Shown here: in pieces, positions 34,006 to 43,204 of the stretch
Layout: the number at the start of each line of letters is the position of its first letter
Position numbering within the stretch: position 1 is the stretch's first letter
Source of the DNA: Kitasatospora viridis
Lineage (GTDB): Bacteria > Actinomycetota > Actinomycetes > Streptomycetales > Streptomycetaceae
NCBI RefSeq assembly: GCF_007829815.1
Contig: NZ_VIWT01000001.1
Location: 3,495,501 to 3,559,500, forward strand
Direction of reading: 5' to 3'
Length of the DNA stretch: 64,000 bases
The notes under the pieces: model-generated
What the model was told of the DNA's origin: nothing
The model's database searches: none
What the model saw: only the letters and a program-made list of their open reading frames with translations
Position numbers and translations under genes: made by a program

Positions 34006-35673
34006 TCAGCTCGTGCGGCGACGGCGCGCGTACAGCACCGCGCCGGCGCCGGCCAGCAGCACCGCACCGCCGACCGCGGCCAGCGGCGCGGCGTCGGACC
34101 CGCCACCGGTGAAGGCGAGCGCCTTGCCGGAGTCGGCGTCCTTGGTGTCGGCGGGGTTGGTGGAGTTCTCGCTGGGGGCGGCGGAGGCGCTCACGGCGGT
34201 GATCGGGGCACCGGCGGGCTGGGCGCCGAGGGCGACCAGGACCGCGTTGTTCGCCGGGTTCGGGTCGAACGCCAGCTGCGGGTCCTGCGGGTTGGCCTCG
34301 TCCTCGTTCTGGAAGCTCACCCGGGCGTTGCCGGCGGTCGACCCGCCGGTCAGCTTCAGCCCGAACGGGAAGGTCTGCTGGTAGCCGTCCCGGACCAGCC
34401 AGGTGGTGTCGCACGCGTAGGCCGCGGTCTTGTCGTTGAGCTGCTCCGAGTGGCAGCCGGTCGGGACCTTGGTCACCTGGACGCCCTGCGGGAGGACCAG
34501 GCGCACGTCCGCCGGGTTCTCGCCGGAGTGGCTGTTGATGATCGCGCCGGGGCCGTTGTTCTGCAGTCCGACGGTCAGGGTGCCCTGGGTGCCGTCACCG
34601 TTCGGGGCCCAGTTGCCCAGCGCGGCGAAGTCGGCGGTGTTGTCGGCCTGCACCCCGAAGTAGGTCTGCCGGTCGTACTGGTGGCGCGGGCCCTTGAGGA
34701 AGGCGTCGTCGCTGATCGCGGTCGCGGTGAGCGGGGCGGCGCCGCCCTTCTGGAACGAGTCGGCCTTGCGCCAGAGCGGTGCCTGGGCGCCCGGCGCGTC
34801 CTCGGCGGGCTCCACGTTGACCAGCACGTCCATGCCGACCAGGCTGCTCGCCGTCTGCAGGGCGATCGGGTCGAGCCGGTAGACCTGGCCGACGGCGGCC
34901 GGCAGGTCGAGCGTGCAGATCGCGAGGCGGTTGGACATCTCCGGCTTCTCGCCGACGTTGCTGCCCGTCGTCGCCGCGTACTCGCAGTTCGACGGCAGCT
35001 TCGAGTGGTCCATGCCCGCACCGGCGAAGTCCAGGCCCTCGCCGGCCTCCAGCTCCACCACGACCTTGCTGGTCGGCAGCTGGCCCACGTTGGCGAACTC
35101 GATCGGCATCGGGACGGTGCTGCCCGGCTTCACGTGGGTGGCCGGGGCGATGTCCTTGACCTTCAGGTCGGGGCCGCCGACCGTGATCCGGAGGTCCTGG
35201 CTCACGCTGGTCGCGTCCGACGAGGTCTCGGTGACGTGCAGCAGCGCGCTGGCGCCGGGCTTCACCCCGGCGGCCGCCGTCAGCCAGAGGTTCGTGGTCA
35301 TGTTGATCTTGTCGAAGTTGAGGTCGCCCACCTCACAGGTGACGACCGCTCCGCTGGTCGGGCAGCCGGGGCCGCCGGCTCCGCTCCTGGAGTGGAGGTC
35401 GGCGACGCCGGCCAGCGCCGACGTGTCGAAGCTGACCTTCACGTCGTGCACCGGGGCGCTGCCGGTCCGGCCGATGTTCACGGGCAGGACGCTGTTCGGG
35501 TCCGACGACGGATCGGCGGGCGCGGTCAGCGGCAGCTGGAGCGAGTTGGGCAGGAAGAGCTGCAGCTGGGCGCCGGCCGCGTGGGCCGGGAGTGCGGTGA
35601 TGCCCGCCGTCAGCACGGCGGCGATGGTGGCGGTGCCGAGTGCGGTGGCGCGGCGTGCGCGTGCGGAGTGCAC
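34006..35673 (-). CDS. Sortase-anchored cell-wall protein (LAFTG)
   Basis: The product has 555 residues. A signal peptide (cleavage after about PAHA-AG, residue 33) is followed by several Ig/DUF11-like beta domains (PNSLQLPLTAPADPSSDPN; SFDTSALAGVADLHSRSG). The C-terminus is a sortase signal: LAFTGGG, a hydrophobic stretch (LAAVGGAVLLAGAGAVLY) and ARRRRTS. LAXTG is the substrate motif of class E sortases in streptomycetes. GTG 35673 follows GGGGGA. Surface role is likely; the ligand is unknown. Confidence 0.88.
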   Translation of the reverse strand: MHSARARRATALGTATIAAVLTAGITALPAHAAGAQLQLFLPNSLQLPLTAPADPSSDPNSVLPVNIGRTGSAPVHDVKVSFDTSALAGVADLHSRSGAGGPGCPTSGAVVTCEVGDLNFDKINMTTNLWLTAAAGVKPGASALLHVTETSSDATSVSQDLRITVGGPDLKVKDIAPATHVKPGSTVPMPIEFANVGQLPTSKVVVELEAGEGLDFAGAGMDHSKLPSNCEYAATTGSNVGEKPEMSNRLAICTLDLPAAVGQVYRLDPIALQTASSLVGMDVLVNVEPAEDAPGAQAPLWRKADSFQKGGAAPLTATAISDDAFLKGPRHQYDRQTYFGVQADNTADFAALGNWAPNGDGTQGTLTVGLQNNGPGAIINSHSGENPADVRLVLPQGVQVTKVPTGCHSEQLNDKTAAYACDTTWLVRDGYQQTFPFGLKLTGGSTAGNARVSFQNEDEANPQDPQLAFDPNPANNAVLVALGAQPAGAPITAVSASAAPSENSTNPADTKDADSGKALAFTGGGSDAAPLAAVGGAVLLAGAGAVLYARRRRTS

Positions 35674-35711
35674 GGTGGTCCCCCTGGATGAGATGAGTTG
35701 TGCTCGACCGG

Positions 35712-35725
35712 ACCCTAGCTAGGGT
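35712..35725. promoter_or_regulatory. 14-bp palindrome upstream of the LAFTG gene
   Basis: ACCCTAGCTAGGGT is a perfect palindrome 39 bp before the GTG. Farther upstream GGGTTCATG (35769-35777) and CATGAACCC (35808-35816) form a second exact inverted repeat with 30 bp between arms. Both may be binding sites. Confidence 0.4.
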
Positions 35726-35863
35726 GCGGACCGGGCAAACCGGTCATCAGGGGGCAGTACCGAGCGAAGGGTTCATGAGCTTTAAGGAATCGTGACCATC
35801 AGTTGCCCATGAACCCATCACACTGTCGACAAGTCGTTGTCGGACCGTCAGACCGTCGGGCCG

Positions 35864-36577
35864 TCAGCCGGTCCCCGTGGCCAGCTCCTGCTCCTCCGGG
35901 GCACTCGACTCGGCCTCGGGCGAGTCGGGGTGCTGCGGGGGGCGGGGGCGGCGGGCGAAGAGCTCGGCGGGGGTGGGGATGCGGGTGGACGCGGCGGCGG
36001 GGGCCGGGCGGCGCGGTTCGCTGGTCATGGGGATCGGTCCTTCCGAGCGGTTGGGGCTGCGGTCGGGGCTGCGGTCGGGGCTGGGAACGGCCGTCAGGTG
36101 GCGCGGCGGCGGGGCGGTGGCGCGGGCCAGGCGCTCCCGGACCGCGGCCTCGGCCAGCGCGTGGCAGCGCCCGGCCAGCCGGGAGCGGCGCTGGCGTTCG
36201 GTCGAGCCGCAGGGCTGGCGGGTGAGGGCGCGCAGGGCGGAGAGGTCGTCGGGTTCCGGGAGGTAGCCGTCGGTGACGGCCTCCTCCAGGCGTTCCAGGT
36301 AGCCGGTGGCGCTGCCGGGCAGGGCGGTCCGGTAGCGGATCAGCTCGGCCCGCAGGAAGACGCGCAGCCGGCCGCCTTCGAGGACGGCCTCGTCGATCGC
36401 CTCGGTCAGCCTGAGCGCCTCCTGGACGTCCTCGGCCCAGAGCAGGGCCAGGTCGGCGCCGAGCGGTAGCTGGGCGGGGATGGCGGGGTGGAGGGCCTGG
36501 GCGAGGGCACGGCGCAGCACGCGCACTTCGTCGGCGCTGAAGGCCATGCCGCCGCGGGACCCGTGTGGCGTAGGCAT
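35864..36577 (-). CDS. Hypothetical protein
   Basis: The product has 237 residues. The first 150 are helical and fairly acidic (VRVLRRALAQALHP, LRLTEAIDEAVLEGGRLRVFLRAELIRY in part as LTEAIDEAVLEGGRLRVFL), the rest a Pro/Ser-rich tail containing three DRSP-type repeats (PDRSPDRSPNRSEG). No membrane segment. The ATG lies 6 bases after TAGTGT (36584-36589), suggesting a leaderless mRNA; an internal ATG ten codons later is the alternative. It is on the same strand as and 81 bp downstream of coaX. It is conserved-looking but of no known function. Confidence 0.65.
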   Translation of the reverse strand: MPTPHGSRGGMAFSADEVRVLRRALAQALHPAIPAQLPLGADLALLWAEDVQEALRLTEAIDEAVLEGGRLRVFLRAELIRYRTALPGSATGYLERLEEAVTDGYLPEPDDLSALRALTRQPCGSTERQRRSRLAGRCHALAEAAVRERLARATAPPPRHLTAVPSPDRSPDRSPNRSEGPIPMTSEPRRPAPAAASTRIPTPAELFARRPRPPQHPDSPEAESSAPEEQELATGTG

Positions 36578-36658
36578 GAGTTGACACTACGTGAGGAATA
36601 TCCGATTTGTCGGAAGCCTCGCGCAGTGTCAACCTCGGTTGGTCCGGCCGGGGGTCGA

Positions 36659-37438
36659 TCAGGTGGTGGGCTTGTTCCGTTCGTAGACCAGCCGCAGCCC
36701 GATCAGGGTCAGCCAGGGCTCGTGCACGTCGATCGAGTCCGCCTCGCCGAGCACCAGCGGGGCCAGCCCGCCGGTGGCGATCACCTGCACGTCCTCCGGG
36801 TCGGTCGGCGACAGCTCCTTGGCCATCCGGCCGACCAGCCCGTCCACCTGCCCGGCGAAGCCGTACAGCACCCCGGACTGCATGCCCTCCACGGTGTTCT
36901 TGCCGATCACGTTGCGCGGCCGGGCCAGCTCGATCTTGCGCAGCTGGGCGCCGCGCACCCCGAGCGCGTCCACCGAGATCTCGATGCCCGGGGCGATCGC
37001 GCCGCCCACGTAGTCGCCGCGCTCGTTGATCGCGTCGAAGGTGGTGGCGGTGCCGAAGTCGACCACGATGCACGGTCCCCCGTACAGGTGGTTGGCGGCC
37101 AGCGCGTTGACGATCCGGTCCGCGCCGACCTCCTTCGGGTTGTCCATCAGCACGTGCACCCCGGTCTTCACCCCGGGCGCCACCAGCACCGCGGGCACGT
37201 CGCCGTAGTAACGGCGGGTCACCTCGCGCAGCTCGTGCAGCACCGCGGGCACCGAGGAGCAGATCGCCAGACCGTCGACGTTCTGGGCGTGCGGCCCCAT
37301 CAACCCGTTCATCAGCACCGCCAGTTCGTCGGCGGTGCGGCGCGGGTCGGTGGAGATCCGCCAGTGTTCGACGACCTCCTCGCCCTCGAACAGGCCGAGC
37401 GTGGTCTGGGTGTTGCCGACGTCGATGGTCAGGAGCAT
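36659..37438 (-). CDS. coaX: Type III pantothenate kinase CoaX
   Basis: CoaX phosphorylates pantothenate, the first step of CoA synthesis from the vitamin. The 259-residue product has the ASKHA-fold motifs MLLTIDVGNTQTTLGLF, DNPKEVGADRIVNALAA and VVDFGTATTFDAI. It is the last gene of the precursor block whose earlier genes make pantothenate (panC, panD), so the block runs from beta-alanine to phosphopantothenate. ATG 37438 has GGAG 13 bases upstream. It lies 47 bp after nadC. Confidence 0.95.
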   Translation of the reverse strand: MLLTIDVGNTQTTLGLFEGEEVVEHWRISTDPRRTADELAVLMNGLMGPHAQNVDGLAICSSVPAVLHELREVTRRYYGDVPAVLVAPGVKTGVHVLMDNPKEVGADRIVNALAANHLYGGPCIVVDFGTATTFDAINERGDYVGGAIAPGIEISVDALGVRGAQLRKIELARPRNVIGKNTVEGMQSGVLYGFAGQVDGLVGRMAKELSPTDPEDVQVIATGGLAPLVLGEADSIDVHEPWLTLIGLRLVYERNKPTT

Positions 37439-37485
37439 GGGGCCGCTTTCTCCAGGGGGTGACGCGCGGTCAGGGCGACGTGTGG

Positions 37486-38424
37486 TCAGGAGCGCAGGTC
37501 CAGGCCGATGTCCAGGATCGGCGCCGAGTGGGTCAGGGCACCGACCGCCAGGAAGTCGACCCCGGTCTCGGCGACCTCGCGGGCGTTGGCCAGGGTCAGC
37601 CCGCCGGAGGACTCCAGCTTCGCCCGGCCGGCCACCAGCTCGACCGCCTGCTTCAGCTGCTCCACCGTGAAGTTGTCCAGCAGGATCAGGTCCGCCCCGG
37701 CCTCCAGCACCGGCGGGATCTGCTCCAGGGTGTCCACCTCGACCTCCACCGGCAGCTCCGGGTAGGCGGCCCGGACGGCCAGGAAGGCCTCGGCCACGCC
37801 GCCCGCGGCGATCACGTGGTTGTCCTTGATCAGCGCCGCGTCGCTCAGCGCCATCCGGTGGTTGGCCCCGCCGCCGCAGCGCACCGCGTACTTCTGCAGC
37901 GCGCGCAGGCCCGGGTGGGTCTTGCGGGTGTCCCGGACCACCGCGCCGGTGCCCTCCAGCGCGTCCGCCCACTGCCGGGTCGCGGTGGCGATGCCGGACA
38001 GGTGGCAGAGCAGGTTGAGCGCGCTGCGCTCGGCCGTCAGCAGGTCGCGGGTGCGGCTGCGCACCGAGAGCAGCACCTGGCCGGCCTCGACCCGGTCGCC
38101 GTCCTCGACGTGCCGCTCGACCTCGAACTCCTCCTCGCAGATCAGCGAGACCACGGCCTCGGCGATCCGCAGGCCGGCCACCGTGCCGGCCTCCCGGGCG
38201 GTGAAGTCGGCGGTGGCCACCGCGTCGGCCGGCACGGTCGCCACCGAGGTGACGTCCTCGCCGCCGGCCAAGTCCTCGGCCAGCGCCAGGGTGGCGATGT
38301 CCTCGACCTCGACCGGGTCCAGGCCGGCCTCCTCCAGCAGCTCGGCCAGCGCCGGGTCCAGCCCGGTCTCGTAGCCCTCGCCGTCGCCGCAGGCGCAGCC
38401 GTCCCCGCAGCCCGCATCGGCCAT
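37486..38424 (-). CDS. nadC: Nicotinate-nucleotide pyrophosphorylase NadC
   Basis: NadC makes nicotinate mononucleotide from quinolinate and PRPP. The 312-residue product carries VRDTRKTHPGLRALQKYAVRCGGGANHRMALSD in part as TRKTHPGLRALQKYAV, LIKDNHVIAAGG and VEVEVDTLEQ. ATG 38424 is preferred because GAGGAA lies seven bases upstream; ATG 38451 (six bases after the nadB stop) is the alternative. The first residues are unusual: a Cys/Gly-rich stretch with four Cys (MADAGCGDGCACGDGEG) that could bind metal, not part of the known fold. Confidence 0.94.
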   Translation of the reverse strand: MADAGCGDGCACGDGEGYETGLDPALAELLEEAGLDPVEVEDIATLALAEDLAGGEDVTSVATVPADAVATADFTAREAGTVAGLRIAEAVVSLICEEEFEVERHVEDGDRVEAGQVLLSVRSRTRDLLTAERSALNLLCHLSGIATATRQWADALEGTGAVVRDTRKTHPGLRALQKYAVRCGGGANHRMALSDAALIKDNHVIAAGGVAEAFLAVRAAYPELPVEVEVDTLEQIPPVLEAGADLILLDNFTVEQLKQAVELVAGRAKLESSGGLTLANAREVAETGVDFLAVGALTHSAPILDIGLDLRS

Positions 38425-38456
38425 CGGGAGTTCCTCGTGGGTGTGGGTCATGGTCC

Positions 38457-40118
38457 TCAGTGCTCCTCGGTGACGTGCAGGCCGTCCGCGTCCAGGGTGG
38501 TGATCAGGTGGTGCCGCCAGTGGGCGTCGTCCCGCTCGGGGAAGTCCTCGCGCCAGTGGCCGCCCCGGGTCTCGGTGCGCCGCTCGGCCGCGCCGACCAG
38601 CGCGGTGGCGACCAGCAGCAGGTTGGCCGCCTCCCAGGTCTCCACCCGGGGGTCGGCCGGCTTCTGCTCGGCGGCGTCCGCGGCGGCGCCGGCCGCCAGC
38701 TCCGCCAGCCCGGCCCGGGTGGCGGCCATCGAGTCGGCCGAGCGCAGCACCCCGGCGCCGCGGGACATCAGCTGCTGGATCGCCGCCCGGGCCTCCGGGG
38801 CCGGCAGCGGCACGGTCGCCGCGGCGCGGGCCGCCGCCACGTCGACCTGACGCTGCGCCAGCTCGCCGGCCCGGTACCGGGCGGCCAGGTCGGCGGCGAT
38901 CCGCTCGGCGAAGACCAGGCCCTCCAGCAGCGAGTTGGAGGCCAGCCGGTTGGCGCCGTGCACCCCGGTGCAGGCCACCTCGCCGCAGGCGTACAGGCCG
39001 GGCACCGAGGTGCGGCCGTGCAGGTCGGTGCGGACGCCGCCGGCGGCGTGGTGCGCGGCCGGGGCGATCGGGATCAGCCCGGTCACCGGGTCGATGCCGT
39101 GCTCCCGGCAGGCGGCCAGGATGGTCGGGAAGCGCTCGGCCCACATCTCGGCGCCGAAGTGCCGCCCGTCCAGGTACATGTGCTCGGCGCCCAGCTCCTG
39201 CATCCGCCGGATGATCGCCTTGGCCACCACGTCGCGCGGCGCAAGCTCCGCCAGCTCGTGCTGCCCGAGCATGAACCGCACGCCGTCGGCGTCGACCAGG
39301 TGGGCGCCCTCGCCGCGGACCGCCTCGGAGACCAGCGGCTGCTGGCCCTCGGCCTCCGGGCCGAGCCAGAGCACGGTCGGGTGGAACTGGACGAACTCCA
39401 GGTCGGCCGCCGCCGCGCCGGCCCGCAGCGCCAGCGCCACGCCGTCGCCGGTGGAGACCGCCGGGTTGGTGGTCGCGGAGAACACCTGGCCGATGCCGCC
39501 GGTGGCCAGCACCACGGCCGGGGCCAGGATCGCGCCCACCCCGTCGCGCTGGCCCTCGCCCATCACGTGCAGGGTCAGGCCGGCCGTGCGGCCCTCGGCG
39601 TCCTTCAGCAGGTCCAGCACCAGGGCGTGCTCGACCAGCTCCATCTCCGGGTCGTTGCGCACGGCCTCGACCAGGGCGCGGGATATCTCCGCCCCGGTGG
39701 CGTCGCCGCCCGCGTGCACGATCCGGTTGCGGTGGTGCCCGCCCTCGCGGGTCAGCAGGATCTCGCCCTCGGCGTCGGTGTCGAACAGCGCGCCCGCCCC
39801 GATCAGCCGGCGCACCGCGCCCGGCCCCTCGGTGACCAGCAGGCGCACGGCCTCCTCGTCGCAGACGCCGGCGCCGGCCACCAGGGTGTCGGCCAGGTGC
39901 TGCTCGGGGGTGTCGCCCTCGCCCAGCGCGGCGGCCACGCCGCCCTGGGCCCAGCGGGTGGAGCCGTCGTCGAGCATCGCCTTGGTGACCACGGTCACCC
40001 GCAGCCCGGCCTGGCGGGCTCCGAGCGCGGCGGTCAGCCCGGCCACCCCGGAGCCGACCACGACCACGTCGGTGGTCGAGGTCCAGCCGGGGGCGGGGGC
40101 TGCGAGTCGGTGGGTCAC
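38457..40118 (-). CDS. nadB: L-aspartate oxidase NadB
   Basis: NadB oxidises L-aspartate to iminoaspartate, the first step of de novo NAD synthesis. The 553-residue flavoprotein has the dinucleotide motif VVVVGSGVAGLTAALGA, STRWAQGGVAAAL, the active-site region HFGAEMWAERFPTILAA and a C-terminal fumarate-reductase-like helical domain. GTG 40118 follows AGGAG. No nadA is in the window. It is ten bases after panD, co-directional. Confidence 0.95.
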   Translation of the reverse strand: MTHRLAAPAPGWTSTTDVVVVGSGVAGLTAALGARQAGLRVTVVTKAMLDDGSTRWAQGGVAAALGEGDTPEQHLADTLVAGAGVCDEEAVRLLVTEGPGAVRRLIGAGALFDTDAEGEILLTREGGHHRNRIVHAGGDATGAEISRALVEAVRNDPEMELVEHALVLDLLKDAEGRTAGLTLHVMGEGQRDGVGAILAPAVVLATGGIGQVFSATTNPAVSTGDGVALALRAGAAAADLEFVQFHPTVLWLGPEAEGQQPLVSEAVRGEGAHLVDADGVRFMLGQHELAELAPRDVVAKAIIRRMQELGAEHMYLDGRHFGAEMWAERFPTILAACREHGIDPVTGLIPIAPAAHHAAGGVRTDLHGRTSVPGLYACGEVACTGVHGANRLASNSLLEGLVFAERIAADLAARYRAGELAQRQVDVAAARAAATVPLPAPEARAAIQQLMSRGAGVLRSADSMAATRAGLAELAAGAAADAAEQKPADPRVETWEAANLLLVATALVGAAERRTETRGGHWREDFPERDDAHWRHHLITTLDADGLHVTEEH

Positions 40119-40128
40119 GGCACTGCTC

Positions 40129-40548
40129 CTAGCGGGTGTGCACGGCGTCGCCGCGCAGCGTCTCGGTGCCCGGCAGCGCCTCGGCCGGGTCGGCGCCGGT
40201 GCCGGTGATCCGGTTCTCGGCGTCCACGAAGACCACCTTGGGCTGGTACGACCTGGCCTCGGCGGTGTCCATCTGCCCGTAGGCGATCAGGATCACCAGG
40301 TCGCCGGGGTGCACCAGCCGGGCGGCGGCGCCGTTGATGCCTATCACACCGGTGCCGCGGGGCCCGGCGATGGTGTAGGTCTCCAGCCGGGCGCCGTTGT
40401 TGATGTCGACGATGTGGACCAGCTCGCCGGCCAGGATGTCGGCGGCGTCCAGCAGGTCCTCGTCGACGGTCACCGAGCCGACGTAGTGCAGGTCGGCCTG
40501 GGTCACCGTGGCGCGGTGGATCTTGGACTTGAACATGGTGCGGAGCAT
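40129..40548 (-). CDS. panD: Aspartate 1-decarboxylase PanD
   Basis: PanD makes beta-alanine for pantothenate. The 139-residue pro-enzyme carries the self-cleavage site YVGS-V (Gly-Ser; Ser becomes the pyruvoyl group) at about 24-28, and [12 protein letters not shown] and [22 protein letters not shown] 40554, two codons upstream, is an alternative start because AAGGAGAGGC precedes both. It lies between panC and nadB; both nadB and panD use aspartate, so the block ties two aspartate-consuming vitamin pathways together. Confidence 0.95.
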   Translation of the reverse strand: MLRTMFKSKIHRATVTQADLHYVGSVTVDEDLLDAADILAGELVHIVDINNGARLETYTIAGPRGTGVIGINGAAARLVHPGDLVILIAYGQMDTAEARSYQPKVVFVDAENRITGTGADPAEALPGTETLRGDAVHTR

Positions 40549-40596
40549 GGTCACGCCTCTCCTTCTGAGTGCATGCCTGGGGATTGCCTGGTGCGG

Positions 40597-41484
40597 TCAG
40601 CGCACGATGATGCGGACGTTGTCGATCAGCCGGGTGGCGCCCACCTTGGCGGCCAGCGCCAGCACGGCCTCGCCCTGGAAGTCGTCCGGCGCCTCGGTGA
40701 AGTCGTGCGGGTCGATCAGCGCCAGGTAGTCCAGCTCGATTCCCGGCGCCCCGGCCAGCACCTCGCCGGCGGCGGCACGGACCGCCGCCGGGCCCTGCGC
40801 GGCCGCGTCCCGGCCGGCGAACAGCGCCTTCGACAGCACCAGCGCCTGCTCCCGCTCGCCCTCGGAGAGGTAGCGGTTGCGCGAGGACAGGGCCAGGCCG
40901 TCGGCCTCCCGCACGGTCGGCACGCCGACCACCTCGACGTCGAAGTCCAGGTCGGCCACCATCCGCTGGACGATCGCCAGCTGCTGGGCGTCCTTCTCGC
41001 CGAAGAAGGCGTAGTCCGGGTCGGTGATGTGCAGCAGCTTGGCCACCACGGTCAGCACCCCGTCGAAGTGGCCCGGGCGGGTCGCGCCCTCGAACCGCTC
41101 GCCCATCGGGCCGGCGGTCAGCCGCACCTGCGGGTCGCCGTTCGGGTAGACCTCCTCCGGCAGCGGGGCGAAGACCACGTCGGCGCCGGCCTCCTCGGCC
41201 AGCCGGACGTCGGCGGCCAGGGTGCGCGGGTAGCGGTCCAGGTCCTCGCCGGCGCCGAACTGCAGCGGGTTGACGAAGACCGTCACCGCCACCCGGCCGT
41301 CCTGGCCGACCTGCCGGCGGGCCGCCCGGACCAGCGCGGCGTGGCCCTCGTGCAGCGCGCCCATGGTCATCACCACGGCGTTGTCCACCGGGCTCTCGTC
41401 CGGCCAGAACGCGGACTCGAAGTCGTCCACGGTGTGGGTCAGCTGGGTGCTGCGCTGCTTCGCTGCGGGCTTCGGGCGGGCCAT
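40597..41484 (-). CDS. panC: Pantothenate synthetase PanC
   Basis: PanC joins pantoate and beta-alanine with ATP. The 295-residue product contains the HIGH-like MTMGALHEGHAALVRAA, VFVNPLQFGAGEDLDRYPRT in part as VNPLQFGAGEDLDRYPRT, FGEKDAQQLAIVQRMVADL and the KMSKS-like ALSSRNRYLSEGER. Its ATG overlaps the stop of the preceding DUF2520 gene (TGATG), so translation is coupled. Confidence 0.96.
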   Translation of the reverse strand: MARPKPAAKQRSTQLTHTVDDFESAFWPDESPVDNAVVMTMGALHEGHAALVRAARRQVGQDGRVAVTVFVNPLQFGAGEDLDRYPRTLAADVRLAEEAGADVVFAPLPEEVYPNGDPQVRLTAGPMGERFEGATRPGHFDGVLTVVAKLLHITDPDYAFFGEKDAQQLAIVQRMVADLDFDVEVVGVPTVREADGLALSSRNRYLSEGEREQALVLSKALFAGRDAAAQGPAAVRAAAGEVLAGAPGIELDYLALIDPHDFTEAPDDFQGEAVLALAAKVGATRLIDNVRIIVR

Positions 41485-42410
41485 CAGATCTCCTCGTTGA
41501 GTACGTCGAGCAGCGAGGCCGCCGCTTCTTCCTTCAGCGTCCCGTGGGCCAGGGCCCGCTGGGCGGTGGCCTTCGCCATCGCCCGGTAGGCGGCCGGGAT
41601 GTCCGGGGACACCGTACTGAGCTGGTCCAGGTGGCGGCGCACCGTGCCGGTGTCGCCGCGGGCGACCGGGCCGGTCAGCGCCGCGTCGCCGGAGCGCAGG
41701 CTGTTGTCCAGCGCGGCGCCCAGCAGCGGGCCGAGCAGCCGGCCCGGCTCGGCCACGCCGGCCGTGCCCAGCAGCTCCATCGCCTGCGCGACCAGGGTGA
41801 CCAGGTGGTTCGCGCCGTGCGCCAGGGCGGTGTGGTAGAGCGGGCGGACCGCCTCGGGGATCCACTCCGGCTCGCCGCCCATCTCCACCACCAGGGCCTC
41901 GGCCACCGGCCGCAGCTCCGGCGGCGCCGTCACCCCGAAGGGGCAGCCGGCCAGCCGGGCCAGGTCCACCGAGGTGCCGGTGAAGGTCATCGCCGGGTGC
42001 AGCGCCAGCGGCAGCGCACCGGCCCGGGCGGCCGGCTCCAGCACCGCCACGCCGTGCGCGCCCGAGGTGTGCACCAGCAGCTGGCCGGGGCGGATCGCAC
42101 CGGTCGACGCCAGACCGGCGACCAGGTCGGCCAGCGCGTCGTCCGGCACGGTGAGCAGCACCAGGTCGGCGGCGGCCAGCACCTGAGGGGGCGTCACCAG
42201 GCGCACCCCGGGCAGCAGCGCCTCGGCCCGGCGCACCGAGGCGTTGGACACGCCGGAGGCGGCCACCACGTGGTGGCCGGCCAGCTGCAGGGCGGCGCCC
42301 AGCGCGGGGCCCACCCGGCCGGTGCCGACCACGCCGACGGCCAGCCGGGCCGGTCGGTCGGCGGGATCGGTGGGGTCGGAGGAGTCGAAGGGGTGGTCCC
42401 AGGTGCTCAC
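41484..42410 (-). CDS. Rossmann-fold protein with DUF2520 domain
   Basis: The product has 308 residues. The N-terminal half binds NAD(P) (LAVGVVGTGRVGPALGAAL), continuing LVLLTVPDDALADLVAGLA; the C-terminal half is DUF2520 (LYHTALAHGANHLVTLVAQA). The fold is that of ketopantoate reductase/hydroxyacid dehydrogenase relatives. It is the first gene of the panC-panD-nadB-nadC-coaX block and its stop overlaps panC. Since panB and panE are not present here, a pantoate-forming reductase role is a fair hypothesis, not shown. GTG start. Confidence 0.85.
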   Translation of the reverse strand: MSTWDHPFDSSDPTDPADRPARLAVGVVGTGRVGPALGAALQLAGHHVVAASGVSNASVRRAEALLPGVRLVTPPQVLAAADLVLLTVPDDALADLVAGLASTGAIRPGQLLVHTSGAHGVAVLEPAARAGALPLALHPAMTFTGTSVDLARLAGCPFGVTAPPELRPVAEALVVEMGGEPEWIPEAVRPLYHTALAHGANHLVTLVAQAMELLGTAGVAEPGRLLGPLLGAALDNSLRSGDAALTGPVARGDTGTVRRHLDQLSTVSPDIPAAYRAMAKATAQRALAHGTLKEEAAASLLDVLNEEI

Positions 42411-42489
42411 GGCGTTCCAGTCCTCTACGGGTACCAGACGGTCCGTCCCATCCTACGGCCCCGCGGCGGCGGCCCCGGTGGCCCGTCCC

Positions 42490-43176
42490 TCAGTGGCCGC
42501 CGGCCTTGAGCAGCCCGGCCTCGTAGGCCAGCACCACCGCCTGCACCCGGTCGCGCAGGCCCAGCTTGGCCAGGATCCGGCCGACGTGGGTCTTCACGGT
42601 CGCCTCGGAGAGGGTCAGCCCGGTGGCGATCTCGCCGTTCGACAGGCCCTGGGCGACCAGCAGGAACACCTCCCGCTCCCGGTCGGTGAGCGGGTCCAGG
42701 GCGGGCGGGCCGGCCTGCGGCTGCGGGGCGGGCAGCACCTCGGCGAACCGGTCCAGCATCCGGCGGGTGGTGGTCGGGGCGACCACCGCGTCGCCGTTGT
42801 GCACCGCGCGGATCGCGCTGACCAGCTCCGGCGGCGGCACGTCCTTGAGCAGGAAGCCGCTGGCGCCGGCCTTGAGCGCGGCGAAGGCGTACTCGTCCAG
42901 GTCGAAGGTGGTGAGGATGAGCACCTTGGGGGCGTCCGGGCGGGGCAGCCCGTCCCCGTCCAGGCAGATCCGGCGGGTCGCCTGGACGCCGTCGAGCCGG
43001 GGCATCCGGACGTCCATCAGCACCACGTCCACCTCGGCGGTGGCGAGGACCTCGACGGCGGCGGCGCCGTCGCCCGCCTCGGCGGCGATCTCGATGTCGT
43101 CCTGCGACTGCAGCACCATCCGGAAGCCGGTGCGCAGCAGCTCCTGGTCGTCCACCAGCATCACTCGGATGGTCAC
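42490..43176 (-). CDS. NarL/LuxR-family response regulator
   Basis: The product has 228 residues. Receiver domain with [17 protein letters not shown], phospho-acceptor Asp in [15 protein letters not shown] and Lys in [12 protein letters not shown]-terminal LuxR HTH ([39 protein letters not shown]). GTG 43176 is preferred since AGGAG is eight bases upstream; GTG 43185 also fits the frame. It follows its kinase by 28 bp. Target genes are not evident. Confidence 0.93.
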   Translation of the reverse strand: MTIRVMLVDDQELLRTGFRMVLQSQDDIEIAAEAGDGAAAVEVLATAEVDVVLMDVRMPRLDGVQATRRICLDGDGLPRPDAPKVLILTTFDLDEYAFAALKAGASGFLLKDVPPPELVSAIRAVHNGDAVVAPTTTRRMLDRFAEVLPAPQPQAGPPALDPLTDREREVFLLVAQGLSNGEIATGLTLSEATVKTHVGRILAKLGLRDRVQAVVLAYEAGLLKAGGH

Positions 43177-43204
43177 GTCGTTCACTCCTGGGTCGGGGGG
43201 AGGG

